From Rossellomorea aquimaris (GTDB taxonomy: Bacteria > Bacillota > Bacilli > Bacillales > Bacillaceae_B), in assembly GCF_035590735.1 (NCBI RefSeq), contig NZ_CP141595.1:1235001-1299000 (forward strand): a stretch of DNA of 64,000 nt, given 5' to 3'. The notes beneath the pieces are model-generated. The model did no database searches. It saw only the letters and a program-made list of their open reading frames with translations, and was not told the origin of the DNA. The position numbers and the translations under genes are program-made. Positions 24,428 through 33,929 of the stretch are shown in pieces; the first letter of the stretch is position 1, and each line of letters opens with the position of its first letter.

Positions 24428-25819
24428 ATGATGAAATTAAAAATTATCCATACAAACGATCTACATAGCCATTTTGAGGCATTCAAAAGAGCCGCTACCT
24501 TAGTAAAAGAGCTTAAAGACGAGGACACACTTATTCTCGATGGAGGGGATTTCGCCGATTTCAAAAGCATCGAGCTTCAAGGAACGAGGGGAATGGCGGC
24601 TATTGAACTGCTGCAATCAGTTGGGTACGATGCATTAACCATTGGAAACAATGAAATGTTCAATGGATTTGACACTTTGGAGCATATGGCCGGCAATAGT
24701 CCCGTACCGTTCATTAGTAATAATCTTCTTAGGAAAGACAAAGTAGCCGTGAACGGGGTGAATACAAGCGTCATATTAGAAAAGAATGGTTTGCGGGTCT
24801 TCATTACAGGTGCGTCCCCTGACTTACAGGGCTTCAACGATGGGCTGGGTGTACATATTACCGATTATAAGAAAGCAATTAAAGAGGAGGTCGCACGAAA
24901 TCGAGGAAAGTATGACGTGTGCATTCTTCTCAATCATGTAGGGACAATGGCAGATGATGAACTTGTGAATGAAATAGACGGGGTTGATATCATTCTATCG
25001 GCTCACGATCATAAACTTTATCCACAAGCCAAAGTAGTGAACGGGATCATTATGAACAGTGCAGGCTGCTACGGGGAATACATTGGGCTGGTTGAAGTGA
25101 ATGTTACAAAAAAAGGAGTAGAGTTACTGCGTGGAGAAACGATACCCACAAAGTTTTCTTCAAATGATGAAGAGGTTATCAGTATCTTGAAAGAAAACAA
25201 AGAGAAAGCGATTGATGTGTTAAGTCAGCCACTGTATAAACTCAACCAGCCTCTATGGCATGATGTGATAGAAGAGAACCCATTAACAAATTTAATTGCA
25301 GATGGTCTGCGGGACATGATGGAATGTGACCTGGGTCTAATGAATGGTGGAATTGTGAACGCTGGGGCTTTTGATTTTATCAGTAATAAAAAGCTCATTG
25401 AGATCTGCCCGTCACCGTTGAACCCAACCTCTTTTGATATACAAGGAAAACACATTCGGACAGCTATAGAACAGTCTCTGGATGTACAAGTATGTTTAGC
25501 TGATGGAAAAGGTCCTGGATTCCGTGGGAAATTCGTTGGAAGGCTTCACGTTTCAGGGGCTGAAATTATATATGATGGTAAACGATTGTCCGAAGTCATG
25601 ATTGGAAACCTTCCCTTAGAAGAGGAGAAGTGGTATTCCGTTGCTTCCTCCGATTATTTGCAAAGAGGCTCCGGCTATGAATCCCTCGCGCATAACCGGA
25701 ATGAAAAATACCTGGCGGAGGAAATCCGCGATGTGATCCGGATGTATGGAGGACGGAAGGAGTTTATCGAGAAAGCTTATGTGACCAGGTGGAAGGAAAA
25801 TAGTGACATCATGGTTTAG
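24428..25819 (+). CDS. yunD: Cytosolic YunD-like metallophosphatase/5'-nucleotidase
   Basis: 463 residues with no signal peptide: an N-terminal calcineurin-like metallophosphoesterase domain (about 1-250; TNDLHSHF with D11 and H13, then LDGGDF near 40) and a C-terminal 5'-nucleotidase substrate-binding domain (about 275-440; ENPLTNLIADGLRD, GIVNAGAF). Where secreted 5'-nucleotidases have GNHE it has GNNE, and where they have GHTH it has SAHDH; this fits the YunD subgroup, as far as I know it. Likely substrates are nucleotides or UDP-sugars, but activity is inferred. GGAGG precedes the MM start. Single gene. Confidence 0.82.
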   Translation: MMKLKIIHTNDLHSHFEAFKRAATLVKELKDEDTLILDGGDFADFKSIELQGTRGMAAIELLQSVGYDALTIGNNEMFNGFDTLEHMAGNSPVPFISNNLLRKDKVAVNGVNTSVILEKNGLRVFITGASPDLQGFNDGLGVHITDYKKAIKEEVARNRGKYDVCILLNHVGTMADDELVNEIDGVDIILSAHDHKLYPQAKVVNGIIMNSAGCYGEYIGLVEVNVTKKGVELLRGETIPTKFSSNDEEVISILKENKEKAIDVLSQPLYKLNQPLWHDVIEENPLTNLIADGLRDMMECDLGLMNGGIVNAGAFDFISNKKLIEICPSPLNPTSFDIQGKHIRTAIEQSLDVQVCLADGKGPGFRGKFVGRLHVSGAEIIYDGKRLSEVMIGNLPLEEEKWYSVASSDYLQRGSGYESLAHNRNEKYLAEEIRDVIRMYGGRKEFIEKAYVTRWKENSDIMV

Positions 25820-25969
25820 AATTCAACACACAAGGCACAAGAGTGCTCGGCTTTTTTGTATGTGGAAAAGCTGCAGCGAAATAGCACATGGGAATATGCC
25901 TTTTTCTATGAAACTCATACCGGCTTCAAGTAAAATAGACTTAACTACTTGTACGAAGGGGACCATGTC

Positions 25970-26932
25970 ATGAAAAAACGTATCGCATGGATCATGAGCA
26001 GTTTGATGGTGTTATTGGTGGTAGGTCTTATTGTAGCCGGAAACTATTTTTATGATGTTGCAATTAATAGAAGTAATGAGGCAATAGAATTATATGGCGG
26101 AACGGAAGAAGCGGTTGAAGCGGTCAGCGCCTTGGAGGAAGAACAAAAAAGATTAGAAGAATTAAGGAACTGGACACGCAAGCGTAACTTTGAATCGGTT
26201 GAGGTTGAAACAGAGGACGGTTTGACCCTTAGAGCTCAATACCTTGAAAATGAGTCACCGAATGGGAAATCCGTTATCCTGGCCCATGGGTATAAAGGAA
26301 ACAGCGAGCAGATGCCTGAAATCACAAGATTCTATTACGAGGAAGGATACAATATTTTAAAACCCGATGCGAGAGGGCATGGGAAAAGTGAAGGGGATTA
26401 TATCGGGTATGGCTGGGACGATCGATTGGATTATAAAGAATGGATCAATCTCTTAATCAACGAAAAAGGTGAAGAATCCATTTTTTTGCACGGTTTTTCC
26501 ATGGGGGCAGCAACCGTATTGATGACAAGTGGTGAAGACCTTCCCGAAGAGGTGAAAGGAATCATTGCCGACAGCGGATACACCTCATTGGAAGAAGAGC
26601 TGACTCACCAATTAAAATATCTTTACCGTTTGCCGGCATTTCCGATTATGGAGGTAACGAGTGTGGTGACTAAGGTGAGAGCAGGCTATACGTTCAGAGA
26701 AGCCTCGGCACTCGAACAGGTGAAGAAAAACAGATTACCTCTATTCATCATTCATGGAGATCAGGACGAACTCGTGCCAACCGAAATGGCCAATCGCCTG
26801 TACGAAGCAACGAATAGCATGAAAGAATTATGGATTGTACCAGGCGCCGGTCACACAGAAGGCTTTACGATAGAAGAAGAGGAATATAAGAAACGAGTGA
26901 AGGGGTTCATTGAAGAAGTGATGAACTCATAA
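25970..26932 (+). CDS. Membrane-anchored alpha/beta hydrolase (YqkD-like)
   Basis: 320 residues from ATG 25970, with GAAGGGGA 8 nt before; the TTG at 25949 has no site. An uncleaved N-terminal membrane segment (about 8-27) is followed by a charged linker and a serine-hydrolase fold with the nucleophile S177 in GFSMG, acids D264/D266 in HGDQDELVP, and H295 in GAGHTEGF. It probably acts at the outer face of the membrane as an esterase or peptidase; substrate unknown. The threonine-aldolase-like gene starts 14 nt after the stop and may be co-transcribed. Confidence 0.82.
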   Translation: MKKRIAWIMSSLMVLLVVGLIVAGNYFYDVAINRSNEAIELYGGTEEAVEAVSALEEEQKRLEELRNWTRKRNFESVEVETEDGLTLRAQYLENESPNGKSVILAHGYKGNSEQMPEITRFYYEEGYNILKPDARGHGKSEGDYIGYGWDDRLDYKEWINLLINEKGEESIFLHGFSMGAATVLMTSGEDLPEEVKGIIADSGYTSLEEELTHQLKYLYRLPAFPIMEVTSVVTKVRAGYTFREASALEQVKKNRLPLFIIHGDQDELVPTEMANRLYEATNSMKELWIVPGAGHTEGFTIEEEEYKKRVKGFIEEVMNS

Positions 26933-26946
26933 AAAGGAGCAAACCG

Positions 26947-28044
26947 ATGGAAGAAAAGACTTTATTTGAAGCGTATAAACAGACTGCTAATCAGCTTCAG
27001 GGACATGGGAAACGAAATCTGGATGTTCTTAAAGGTGCTTTAGTAGATGTAGAAGGTGACTTGGAAAGCGATATTTACGGATCGGGTAGAATAATAGAGG
27101 ACTTCCAAAAGAAAATGGCAAACTACCTGGGAAAAGAAAGTGCCGTTTTCTTCCCAAGCGGTACGATGGCTCAGCAGATCGCCCTGCGTATTTGGTGTGA
27201 TCAAAAAGATTTGCACAGAGTGGCGTACCACCCTTTATGTCATTTAGAGATCCATGAAGAAGATGGGCTGAAGAAATTACATGGTATTGAACCGATTCTA
27301 TTAGCTGACAAGGATCGTGTGATTGGACTCGAAGACGTGATTGGTCTTAAAGCGGACATTTCATGCTTACTGTTAGAGCTGCCTCAAAGGGAAATCGGCG
27401 GTCAACTGCCGGACTACGAGACTCTTGAAGCCATCTCTGATTACTGCCGGGACAGTGGAATCAAGCTTCATTTAGACGGTGCAAGGCTTTATGAAATTTT
27501 GCCCCATTATGGGAAAACAGCAGAGGAAGTCTGTGCTCTTTTCGATAGTGTCTATATTTCATTCTATAAAGGAATTGGAGGAATTGCAGGTGCTATCCTG
27601 GCAGGAAGCGAGGAGTTTACGAAAGAATCAAAGGTATGGAAAAGACGTCATGGCGGTGATCTCATCAGCCTCTATCCATACATCCTGAGTGCAGCTTACT
27701 ATTTTGACAAACGAATCAATAAAATGGATCAGTATTACGAAGGAGCAAAAGAGCTTGCCGGTCTTTTTAACGGCTGCCAGGGTGTATCGACCCTTCCGGA
27801 GAACCCTGTTTCCAATATGTTTCATGTCTTCTTTCACTATCCACAAAAAGAAATGGAACCGATTTTAATGGATGTGTATGACGAGACAGGCATTGGATTA
27901 ACGGGGTATGTGAAAAAAGTGACTGAGAATGAGTGTGCCTATGAAGTAAGTGTAGGAGATCAATACGAGAACGTTCCAAAAGAAGAATTGAGAAAGTTAT
28001 TTGTGGTGCTGGATGAGAAATTGAAGAGATTGATAGAGAAATAA
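26947..28044 (+). CDS. PLP-dependent threonine-aldolase/beta-eliminating-lyase family protein
   Basis: 365 residues of aspartate-aminotransferase fold type I. Visible landmarks: FPSGTMAQQIAL (phosphate loop, about 69-80), LHLDGARL (PLP-contacting Asp, near 176), and the Schiff-base lysine K208 in YISFYKGIGG. This family includes low-specificity L-threonine aldolases, which split threonine into glycine and acetaldehyde, but the sequence departs from LtaE enough that the substrate is uncertain. AAAAAGGAG precedes ATG 26947. Likely co-transcribed with the hydrolase; a terminator follows. Confidence 0.75.
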   Translation: MEEKTLFEAYKQTANQLQGHGKRNLDVLKGALVDVEGDLESDIYGSGRIIEDFQKKMANYLGKESAVFFPSGTMAQQIALRIWCDQKDLHRVAYHPLCHLEIHEEDGLKKLHGIEPILLADKDRVIGLEDVIGLKADISCLLLELPQREIGGQLPDYETLEAISDYCRDSGIKLHLDGARLYEILPHYGKTAEEVCALFDSVYISFYKGIGGIAGAILAGSEEFTKESKVWKRRHGGDLISLYPYILSAAYYFDKRINKMDQYYEGAKELAGLFNGCQGVSTLPENPVSNMFHVFFHYPQKEMEPILMDVYDETGIGLTGYVKKVTENECAYEVSVGDQYENVPKEELRKLFVVLDEKLKRLIEK

Positions 28045-28055
28045 ACGATCGTATT

Positions 28056-28087
28056 GTGGTACCGGATGATTCCGGTGCCACTTTTTT
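28056..28087 (+). terminator. Rho-independent terminator
   Basis: 11-bp stem GTGGTACCGGA/TCCGGTGCCAC (one mismatch) followed by TTTTTT. Confidence 0.85.
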
Positions 28088-28097
28088 AATGTAGAAG

Positions 28098-28179
28098 GAG
28101 GGACGGACCTCTACCAATACCGAATCCATGCCATTATAGCATTCTTCTCATAATTCACTATTTTGGAGGTCCGTCCCTC
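28098..28179. repeat. GGACGGACC inverted repeat, copy 2 (long loop)
   Basis: 14-bp perfect arms GAGGGACGGACCTC/GAGGTCCGTCCCTC separated by 54 nt of A/T-rich DNA. Same arms as at 5828 and 30797. Confidence 0.8.
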
Positions 28180-28273
28180 TCCGGAGAAAGAAATATCTTT
28201 TTTACTATTGAAATATTCTGATTATTAGGTATAATTCGATACATTATACATTTTTTAGAAGGGGAGAAGGCAT

Positions 28274-29671
28274 ATGAGTGTAAAGGATAGTCGTTTGGTG
28301 GATGAACTGGGGGAATTCGTAGATATTCATCGGGTGACGGTGAATGAAACGATTTTAGAGCAGCATGGTAAGGATGAGTCCTATCATAGGCCGAGCTCTC
28401 CCGATATAGTGGTTTTCCCTGAGAGTGCCGGGGAAGTGAGCGCGATTGTGAAGTTGGCAACTGCTCATCACACACCGATTATCCCGTTTGGTCTTGGGAC
28501 AAGTCTTGAAGGTCATGTGATTCCATACGATAAGGGAATCACCATTGATTTTTCCCGGATGAATAAAGTACTCGAGGTGAGGGAGAAAGATTTTCTTGTA
28601 AAGGTCCAACCTGGTGTTACACGTTCTCAGTTGAATAAGGAATTGAAGAAATATGGTCTCTTTTTTTCAGTTGATCCCGGTGCTGATGCGACCCTTGGAG
28701 GCATGGCTGCCACGAACGCAAGTGGGACAACTTCAGTAAAGTATGGCGTCATGCGGGATCAAGTTCGGGATTTAGAAGTGGTTCTACCGGATGGAGAAGT
28801 GATCCACACAGGAAACATGGCTCAGAAATCGTCTTCTGGCTATCACTTAAACAGTTTATTCGTAGGTTCAGAGGGCACGTTGGGATGCATTACGGAGCTG
28901 ACCCTCCGCGTATATGGCATTCCTGAGCATATTGTGGCGGCACGTGCATCGTTCAATCATATAAATGATGCAGTGGAAGCTGTCGTATCCATTTTACAAG
29001 CCGGCATTCCGATTGCGAGAGTGGAGCTGGTGGATGAACCATCGATGATACAAGTGAATCGATTCAGTGAGACGGATTATAAAGAAAAACCTACTCTCTT
29101 TCTTGAGTTTCATGGTAATGAAGCAGGTCTCCAACAAGATGTAAAATTCACCAAAGAAATTGTGGCTGACCATGACTGTGAAGAGATTGTGTTTGAAGAA
29201 GACACTGCAGGAAGGAATAGATTGTGGGAAGCGAGGCATAATCTTGCCTATGCTTATGTACATGGAAACCCAGGGAGAAAGCTCATGGTGACAGACGTGT
29301 GCGTACCCATTTCAGAACTGTCCGGTGCCGTGCTGCATGCTCGAAAAAGGCTGGAAGAATTAGAGTTGATTGGTGGAATCCTCGGACATGTTGGAGATGG
29401 GAATTACCATACATCACTCATGATTGATTTAAACGACCCTGAAGAGGTGAAGAGAGCGGAAATGTATAACGAACAAATTGTGGAGTATGCCCTTGAACGA
29501 AATGGCACATGTACGGGTGAACATGGTGTAGGAGTCGGAAAGATGAAATATCAAGAGCGGGAACACGGTGGTGCTTTACAGGTCATGGAGAAAATCAAGC
29601 TGGCACTTGACCCAAATGAACTCTTTAATCCTCATAAACTCGTACATAAAAAGAAGGAGGAACAGAAATGA
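28274..29671 (+). CDS. FAD-linked D-2-hydroxyacid dehydrogenase, GlcD/D-lactate dehydrogenase type
   Basis: 465 residues: an N-terminal PCMH-type FAD-binding domain (PSSPDIVVFPESAGEVSAIVKLA, PFGLGTSLEGHV, DPGADATLGGMAATNASGT) and a C-terminal FAD-oxidase domain with metal-site motifs GHVGDGNYH and TGEHGVG. It should oxidise D-lactate, glycolate or a similar 2-hydroxyacid to the 2-oxoacid with a quinone or other acceptor. The next gene, a sodium symporter, overlaps by ATGA, so uptake and oxidation appear coupled. GAAGGGGAGAAGG precedes ATG 28274. Which hydroxyacid is used is not evident. Confidence 0.88.
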   Translation: MSVKDSRLVDELGEFVDIHRVTVNETILEQHGKDESYHRPSSPDIVVFPESAGEVSAIVKLATAHHTPIIPFGLGTSLEGHVIPYDKGITIDFSRMNKVLEVREKDFLVKVQPGVTRSQLNKELKKYGLFFSVDPGADATLGGMAATNASGTTSVKYGVMRDQVRDLEVVLPDGEVIHTGNMAQKSSSGYHLNSLFVGSEGTLGCITELTLRVYGIPEHIVAARASFNHINDAVEAVVSILQAGIPIARVELVDEPSMIQVNRFSETDYKEKPTLFLEFHGNEAGLQQDVKFTKEIVADHDCEEIVFEEDTAGRNRLWEARHNLAYAYVHGNPGRKLMVTDVCVPISELSGAVLHARKRLEELELIGGILGHVGDGNYHTSLMIDLNDPEEVKRAEMYNEQIVEYALERNGTCTGEHGVGVGKMKYQEREHGGALQVMEKIKLALDPNELFNPHKLVHKKKEEQK

Positions 29672-30648
29672 AACTACTCGAAACGATCAGTAATCTGGCA
29701 GGTAAGTATTTTGCTATTTGGGTCATTCTCGTAGCGGCGGTAGCTTATTTTGTTCCTGCTCCATTCCTGCCATTGGGCGGCTATATAACGATTCTATTAG
29801 GTGTCGTGATGTTCGGCATGGGACTTACATTAAAGCCCGTCGACTTTCAGCTGGTTCTTAAGAAGCCGTTGCCTGTCATCACTGGAGTATTAGCCCAATT
29901 TATCATCATGCCTTTAGGTGCCCTATTGATAGCGTACATACTGAATCTACCGAATGAATTAGCGGCTGGATTGGTATTACTGGGGTCGGTTCCCGGTGGG
30001 ACGGCATCCAATGTCATGGTCTATCTGGCAAAAGGGAATCTGGCGTTATCCGTGGCCATGACATCACTATCAACATTATTGGCGCCAATCGCGACTCCAT
30101 TGATTTTGTTAGCATTAGCGGGTCAATGGCTTCCTGTCGATCCAATCGCCATGTTTCTTTCCATCGTTCAAGTGATCATCGTACCCATCACTCTTGGGTT
30201 AGTCATTCGAAAACTATTTCCGAGCACAGTGGAAAAAAGTTTAAATGTCGTTCCGCTAATATCAGTATTGGCAATCATAATCATCGTCTCGGCAGTCGTT
30301 TCAGCAAATGTTGAAAATATTGCAACCTCGGGAGCGATCATATTCACGGCTGTGATTCTGCATAATCTATTTGGGCTTGGACTGGGATATGGAACGGGAG
30401 TCCTGATGAAATTAGATGAAAGTAAGCGAAGAGCGATTTCGATTGAAGTCGGGATGCAAAATTCCGGACTTGGAGTGGCCTTGGCAACTGCTCACTTCGG
30501 ACCGCTGGCTGCACTCCCGAGTGTGATAGCAGCCGTGTGGCATAATATCTCAGGGCCGATTCTTGCGACGTTCTGGAGTAAGAAACCTGTGAAGGAAGAG
30601 AGGAAGGAGGAATATGTGCCTCGTGCGGCTAGTCCGAATGCAAGGTAA
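29668..30648 (+). CDS. Bile acid:sodium symporter family (YocS/PanS-like) transporter
   Basis: 326 residues with about ten membrane segments and the BASS-family crossover motifs (GSVPGGTASNVMVYLAKGN near 109 and IEVGMQNSGLGVALA near 260). Family members move organic anions with sodium: bile acids, pantoate, ketoacids. It overlaps the FAD dehydrogenase by 4 nt, so I infer that it imports the 2-hydroxyacid substrate or exports the oxoacid. The C-terminus is charged and cytosolic. A terminator follows at 30734. Confidence 0.88.
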   Translation: MKLLETISNLAGKYFAIWVILVAAVAYFVPAPFLPLGGYITILLGVVMFGMGLTLKPVDFQLVLKKPLPVITGVLAQFIIMPLGALLIAYILNLPNELAAGLVLLGSVPGGTASNVMVYLAKGNLALSVAMTSLSTLLAPIATPLILLALAGQWLPVDPIAMFLSIVQVIIVPITLGLVIRKLFPSTVEKSLNVVPLISVLAIIIIVSAVVSANVENIATSGAIIFTAVILHNLFGLGLGYGTGVLMKLDESKRRAISIEVGMQNSGLGVALATAHFGPLAALPSVIAAVWHNISGPILATFWSKKPVKEERKEEYVPRAASPNAR

Positions 30649-30733
30649 TGAAACGGAGAGGACTTGATATGATTGAAGTGAAAGAACCATGGGATTCACA
30701 TTTTTTAATAAGATTGAGGCAGTAGGGGAAAAG

Positions 30734-30766
30734 GACTGATCCACTTTGAGTGGACCAGTTCTTTTT
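30734..30766 (+). terminator. Rho-independent terminator
   Basis: 12-bp stem GACTGATCCACT/AGTGGACCAGTT then CTTTTT. Confidence 0.8.
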
Positions 30767-30796
30767 AATGAAAATTATGATCTATTATATGGAAGA

Positions 30797-30889
30797 GAGG
30801 GACGGACCTCTACGCATCTTCTCCAACACAAAATAGCCCGTTCCTATCACATACTTCTGAAAAAATAACATACACCAAGGTCCGTCCCT
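30797..30889. repeat. GGACGGACC inverted repeat, copy 3 (long loop)
   Basis: Left arm GAGGGACGGACCTC at 30797, right arm AGGTCCGTCCCT at 30878, with a 67-nt spacer. It lies between the symporter and the convergent siderophore permease gene. Confidence 0.75.
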
Positions 30890-30918
30890 AAAGCATCGTC
30901 CCCAAAGCATCTCCCCAC

Positions 30919-31926
30919 CTATTTCTTCAACAATAAATACATAAAGTAAGGAGCCCCGATCAAAGCGATCATGATCCCTGCTGGAATGCCATCGGGTTCC
31001 AGGATATTTCGCCCGACTGTATCTGCAAGTAATAAGAGCCACCCGCCAAGAAGTATGGCAATTGGGATGAACATTTGGTTGCGTGGTCCGACCAATGCTT
31101 TGGCGATATGGGGGGCCATTAATCCGATAAAGGCGATTCCACCTGTGACGGAAACCGCAGATGCGGCTAAGGCAACAGCTACCATCAGCATGATGAAACG
31201 TTCACGATTGATGGAAACTCCTACACCAACAGAGACAGGTTCACTTAATCCCAGAAGATTCAGCATCTGAGATTTATAGATTGCAAACGGAATCAGAATC
31301 ACCAACCAGGGGAGAAGAGCCCAGATAAACGGCCAGTCTGAGCCCCAGATATTCCCTGCAAGCCACATGGCAATGAAATCCACTTTTGCCCGTTCAGCAC
31401 TTGAGATGAGAATGATCATGAGCCCCGACAGTGCCATGGAGAATCCGACCCCTACTAAGACTAATCTGACAGGCTGAATCCCATTACGCTTACTATACGA
31501 AAACATATAGATGAGGCAGGCTGTAAGAAGAGCCCCTGCGAAAGCCACAACCGGAAGCAGATACGCAAATGAACCGGCATCTATCGGGAAAAATAAAAAG
31601 AAGATGGCAATGGAAACCCCTGCCCCGGAATTGATTCCGATAATTCCCGGGTCAGCTAAGTCATTACGTGTGATACTTTGTAAAATGGAACCGGAAAGTG
31701 CCAGGGCCATCCCTGCCAAAACCGTAATGATGATTCTTGGTAATCGAATGGAAAATAGTATGAATTCTTCTTTAAATGACCCTTCTCCTAAAATAGTAGG
31801 GAGTAGACGATCATATGACACAGAAGAATAGCCAAGTCCAATACTAATAAATGTTGTTGCTGCGATAAGCATTAGTAGTCCAATAAGAAGTAATCGTTGT
31901 TTTTTGATTAAATCCGGATGTATCAT
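30919..31926 (-). CDS. FecCD-type siderophore ABC permease (second subunit)
   Basis: 335 residues with about nine to ten membrane segments and the FecCD hallmarks (LRLPRIIITVLAGMALALSGSILQSITRNDLADPG-type region near 55-90, GGIAFIGLMAPHIAKALVG near 245). Resembles YfhA of B. subtilis. It pairs with the preceding permease as a heterodimeric channel for Fe(III)-siderophore import. Its ATG shares one base with that gene's TGA, so the two are coupled. It is the last gene of the operon on the minus strand. Confidence 0.9.
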   Translation of the reverse strand: MIHPDLIKKQRLLLIGLLMLIAATTFISIGLGYSSVSYDRLLPTILGEGSFKEEFILFSIRLPRIIITVLAGMALALSGSILQSITRNDLADPGIIGINSGAGVSIAIFFLFFPIDAGSFAYLLPVVAFAGALLTACLIYMFSYSKRNGIQPVRLVLVGVGFSMALSGLMIILISSAERAKVDFIAMWLAGNIWGSDWPFIWALLPWLVILIPFAIYKSQMLNLLGLSEPVSVGVGVSINRERFIMLMVAVALAASAVSVTGGIAFIGLMAPHIAKALVGPRNQMFIPIAILLGGWLLLLADTVGRNILEPDGIPAGIMIALIGAPYFMYLLLKK

Positions 31927-32930
31927 CAGAATCCTTTCCCTCCTTTATGTACGATAAATAGGAAGAAAGGTAAGCCCATCATCGCGACAATCGCTGCCAC
32001 TGGTGTTTCGTAAGGGGCGTTGATTGTTCGGCCGAGCGTATCTGCGAGGAGCATAAAGGATGCTCCGAACAGGGTGGAGATGGGGATGATGAAACGGTAA
32101 TCTGTCCCAACCAAAGCCCGTACAATATGTGGGATCATCAAGCCGATGAATACCATGTTTCCGACAAGGGCAACGGCAGCGCCCGCAAGTAAAACAATCA
32201 CGATAAACAGGATGGTTTTCACAAAAGCGGTACGTTGACCCAAACCGACGGCAACTTCCTCATTCAAACTTAGTATGGTTAGTTGTCTGGATAAAAAGAT
32301 TGAAACCACGATACCAATTAAAATAAATGGAACAATCACTTGAAGCTGATTCCACGTTGTCCCGATCATTCCTCCGGCCGTCCACATCGACACATCTTTA
32401 GAAAGCTTAAAGTAAAGACCGATTCCTTCAGAAATGGCAAATAAAAAGGCGGAAACGGCAGCGCCTGCCAATACAATTCTAAAGGGAGAGAAGCCGCCAC
32501 GTTTCATTGAGCTGATGCCGAATACCAATAATGCCCCTACAGCAGAGCCGATGAAGCAAGCAATCATAATGCCATAGTAGCTGATGGAAGGAGAAAAGGC
32601 GAGAGCAACGGCTAATGCAGCGTTTGCTCCTGCTGTCAATCCAAGTAATCCCGGGTCTGCAAGGGGATTTCGCGTCATGCCCTGCATGATGGCTCCCGAG
32701 ACGGCTAAAGAAGCTCCAACAACAATGGCGGCAACTTCTCTAGGGAAACGTATCTCCCTCAGGATGGTCACCTTATCTCCATCACCGGCTGGAGTCAATG
32801 CGAGCCATACGTCCTTCACAGTTGTCTCCGCAGCACCAAACACCACAGATACCAGAAAAGCCGCAACAAAAAGGAGGAGGGACCCAATCAATTTATAGAT
32901 AAATCGAATTCGCTGATTTTGAGTTTTCAT
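31926..32930 (-). CDS. FecCD-type siderophore ABC permease (first subunit)
   Basis: 334 residues from ATG 32930 (a TTG six bases upstream is less likely). Same FecCD features: REIRFPREVAAIVVGASLAVSG, MTRNPLADPGLLG near 90, and NMVFIGLMIPHIVRALVG near 240. Resembles YfiZ of B. subtilis. Starts 69 nt after the binding-protein stop. Works with the second permease, the lipoprotein and the ATPase of the same operon under the Fur box at 34756. Confidence 0.9.
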   Translation of the reverse strand: MKTQNQRIRFIYKLIGSLLLFVAAFLVSVVFGAAETTVKDVWLALTPAGDGDKVTILREIRFPREVAAIVVGASLAVSGAIMQGMTRNPLADPGLLGLTAGANAALAVALAFSPSISYYGIMIACFIGSAVGALLVFGISSMKRGGFSPFRIVLAGAAVSAFLFAISEGIGLYFKLSKDVSMWTAGGMIGTTWNQLQVIVPFILIGIVVSIFLSRQLTILSLNEEVAVGLGQRTAFVKTILFIVIVLLAGAAVALVGNMVFIGLMIPHIVRALVGTDYRFIIPISTLFGASFMLLADTLGRTINAPYETPVAAIVAMMGLPFFLFIVHKGGKGF

Positions 32931-32999
32931 AATCAATCATCTTTTCTTTAGTAGAGTAGAAAGAAAGGGAATTCTTGTGATAAGAATCCCCTTTACGAA

Positions 33000-33929
33000 T
33001 TAGTTGCCTAGAAATTTCTCTTTGAAGAAATCCAACTGGTAATCCAGTGTTAATGGATCATTAAAGTAGAATTCCATCATGTTCACTTCATATACTTGGT
33101 TGTTCTTTACAGCAGGAATGTTTTTGTATGTTTCTGTGTCCATAAATGAGTTATCTGCTTTTGGATCTTTGCTTATAATCAGATAATCTCCGGCATACTC
33201 AGGCATAACCTCTGTTGAAAGAGCGAAATATCCAGGTTCCAGCGCTTGTTCCTTTACTTTTTCAGGCATCTTGAGGTCCATTTCCTGATAAAGGATCTCA
33301 GTACCGCGACCCCAGTTGTTTCCATATACGTATAATTGCTTATTGAAGCTTTCAATAACGGAGACGGTTGTATCTTCCCCAATTTTTGCTTTGATGTCAT
33401 CTCCTGCAGTCTGGGCACGCTTCTTGAAGTCATCCACCCATTCTTGCGCTTCTTTTTCTTTATTTAGTAGTTTACCAATTTCGATGTGCTGTGTTAAATA
33501 GTCTACTTTCCCATAAGTGTATGTAACAGTAGGGGCAATCTCATTTAACTTATCGACATTTTTAATATTGGATAGGCCGATGATTAAATCTGGTTCAAGT
33601 TCAATAATCTTTTCTAAGCTTTCATCTGTTACTTCTTCCACATCTTTTAAGTCCTTATCCCACCGCGGATTCATTTTAGACCATGAGTCAACACCTACAA
33701 CATTCACATCCAACGCCATGACGTTACCGGCAAATGAGGATAGGACAACTACACGCTGTGGATCTGCCGGTACTTCGACCGGTCCATTTTCTGATTGATA
33801 GGTGATGGTATCAGAAGATTTGCTGTCCTTTTCTTTTGAATCCGACCCTTCTTCTTTCGTAGAACTGTTTCCGCAGGCACTAACGAGCAGCACTAACAGC
33901 AGAGTAAACGGGATGAGCCATTTTTTCAT
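33000..33929 (-). CDS. Siderophore-binding lipoprotein (YfiY-like)
   Basis: 309 residues. A lipoprotein signal peptide ends in LVSAC (Cys20), followed by a Ser/Lys/Asp-rich linker and a class III periplasmic-binding fold (PQRVVVLSSFAGNVMALDVNVVG; ELEPDLIIGLSN). It captures a ferric siderophore outside the membrane. The match is best to YfiY, the schizokinen/arthrobactin receptor, but the ligand is not readable. AAGGAGA precedes the ATG, and the first 50 bases overlap the end of the ATPase gene. Confidence 0.9.
   Translation of the reverse strand: MKKWLIPFTLLLVLLVSACGNSSTKEEGSDSKEKDSKSSDTITYQSENGPVEVPADPQRVVVLSSFAGNVMALDVNVVGVDSWSKMNPRWDKDLKDVEEVTDESLEKIIELEPDLIIGLSNIKNVDKLNEIAPTVTYTYGKVDYLTQHIEIGKLLNKEKEAQEWVDDFKKRAQTAGDDIKAKIGEDTTVSVIESFNKQLYVYGNNWGRGTEILYQEMDLKMPEKVKEQALEPGYFALSTEVMPEYAGDYLIISKDPKADNSFMDTETYKNIPAVKNNQVYEVNMMEFYFNDPLTLDYQLDFFKEKFLGN

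Noticed and set aside
24452..25070. YunD-like gene as a catalytically dead phosphatase because of GNNE and SAHDH
   Set aside because: These variants appear to be subgroup features, and the first metal ligands (D11, H13, GGD) are intact; no basis to call it inactive.
25820..25860. Terminator after the YunD-like gene
   Set aside because: GGCAC/GTGCT stem is only 4-5 bp although a T-run follows; not strong enough to list.
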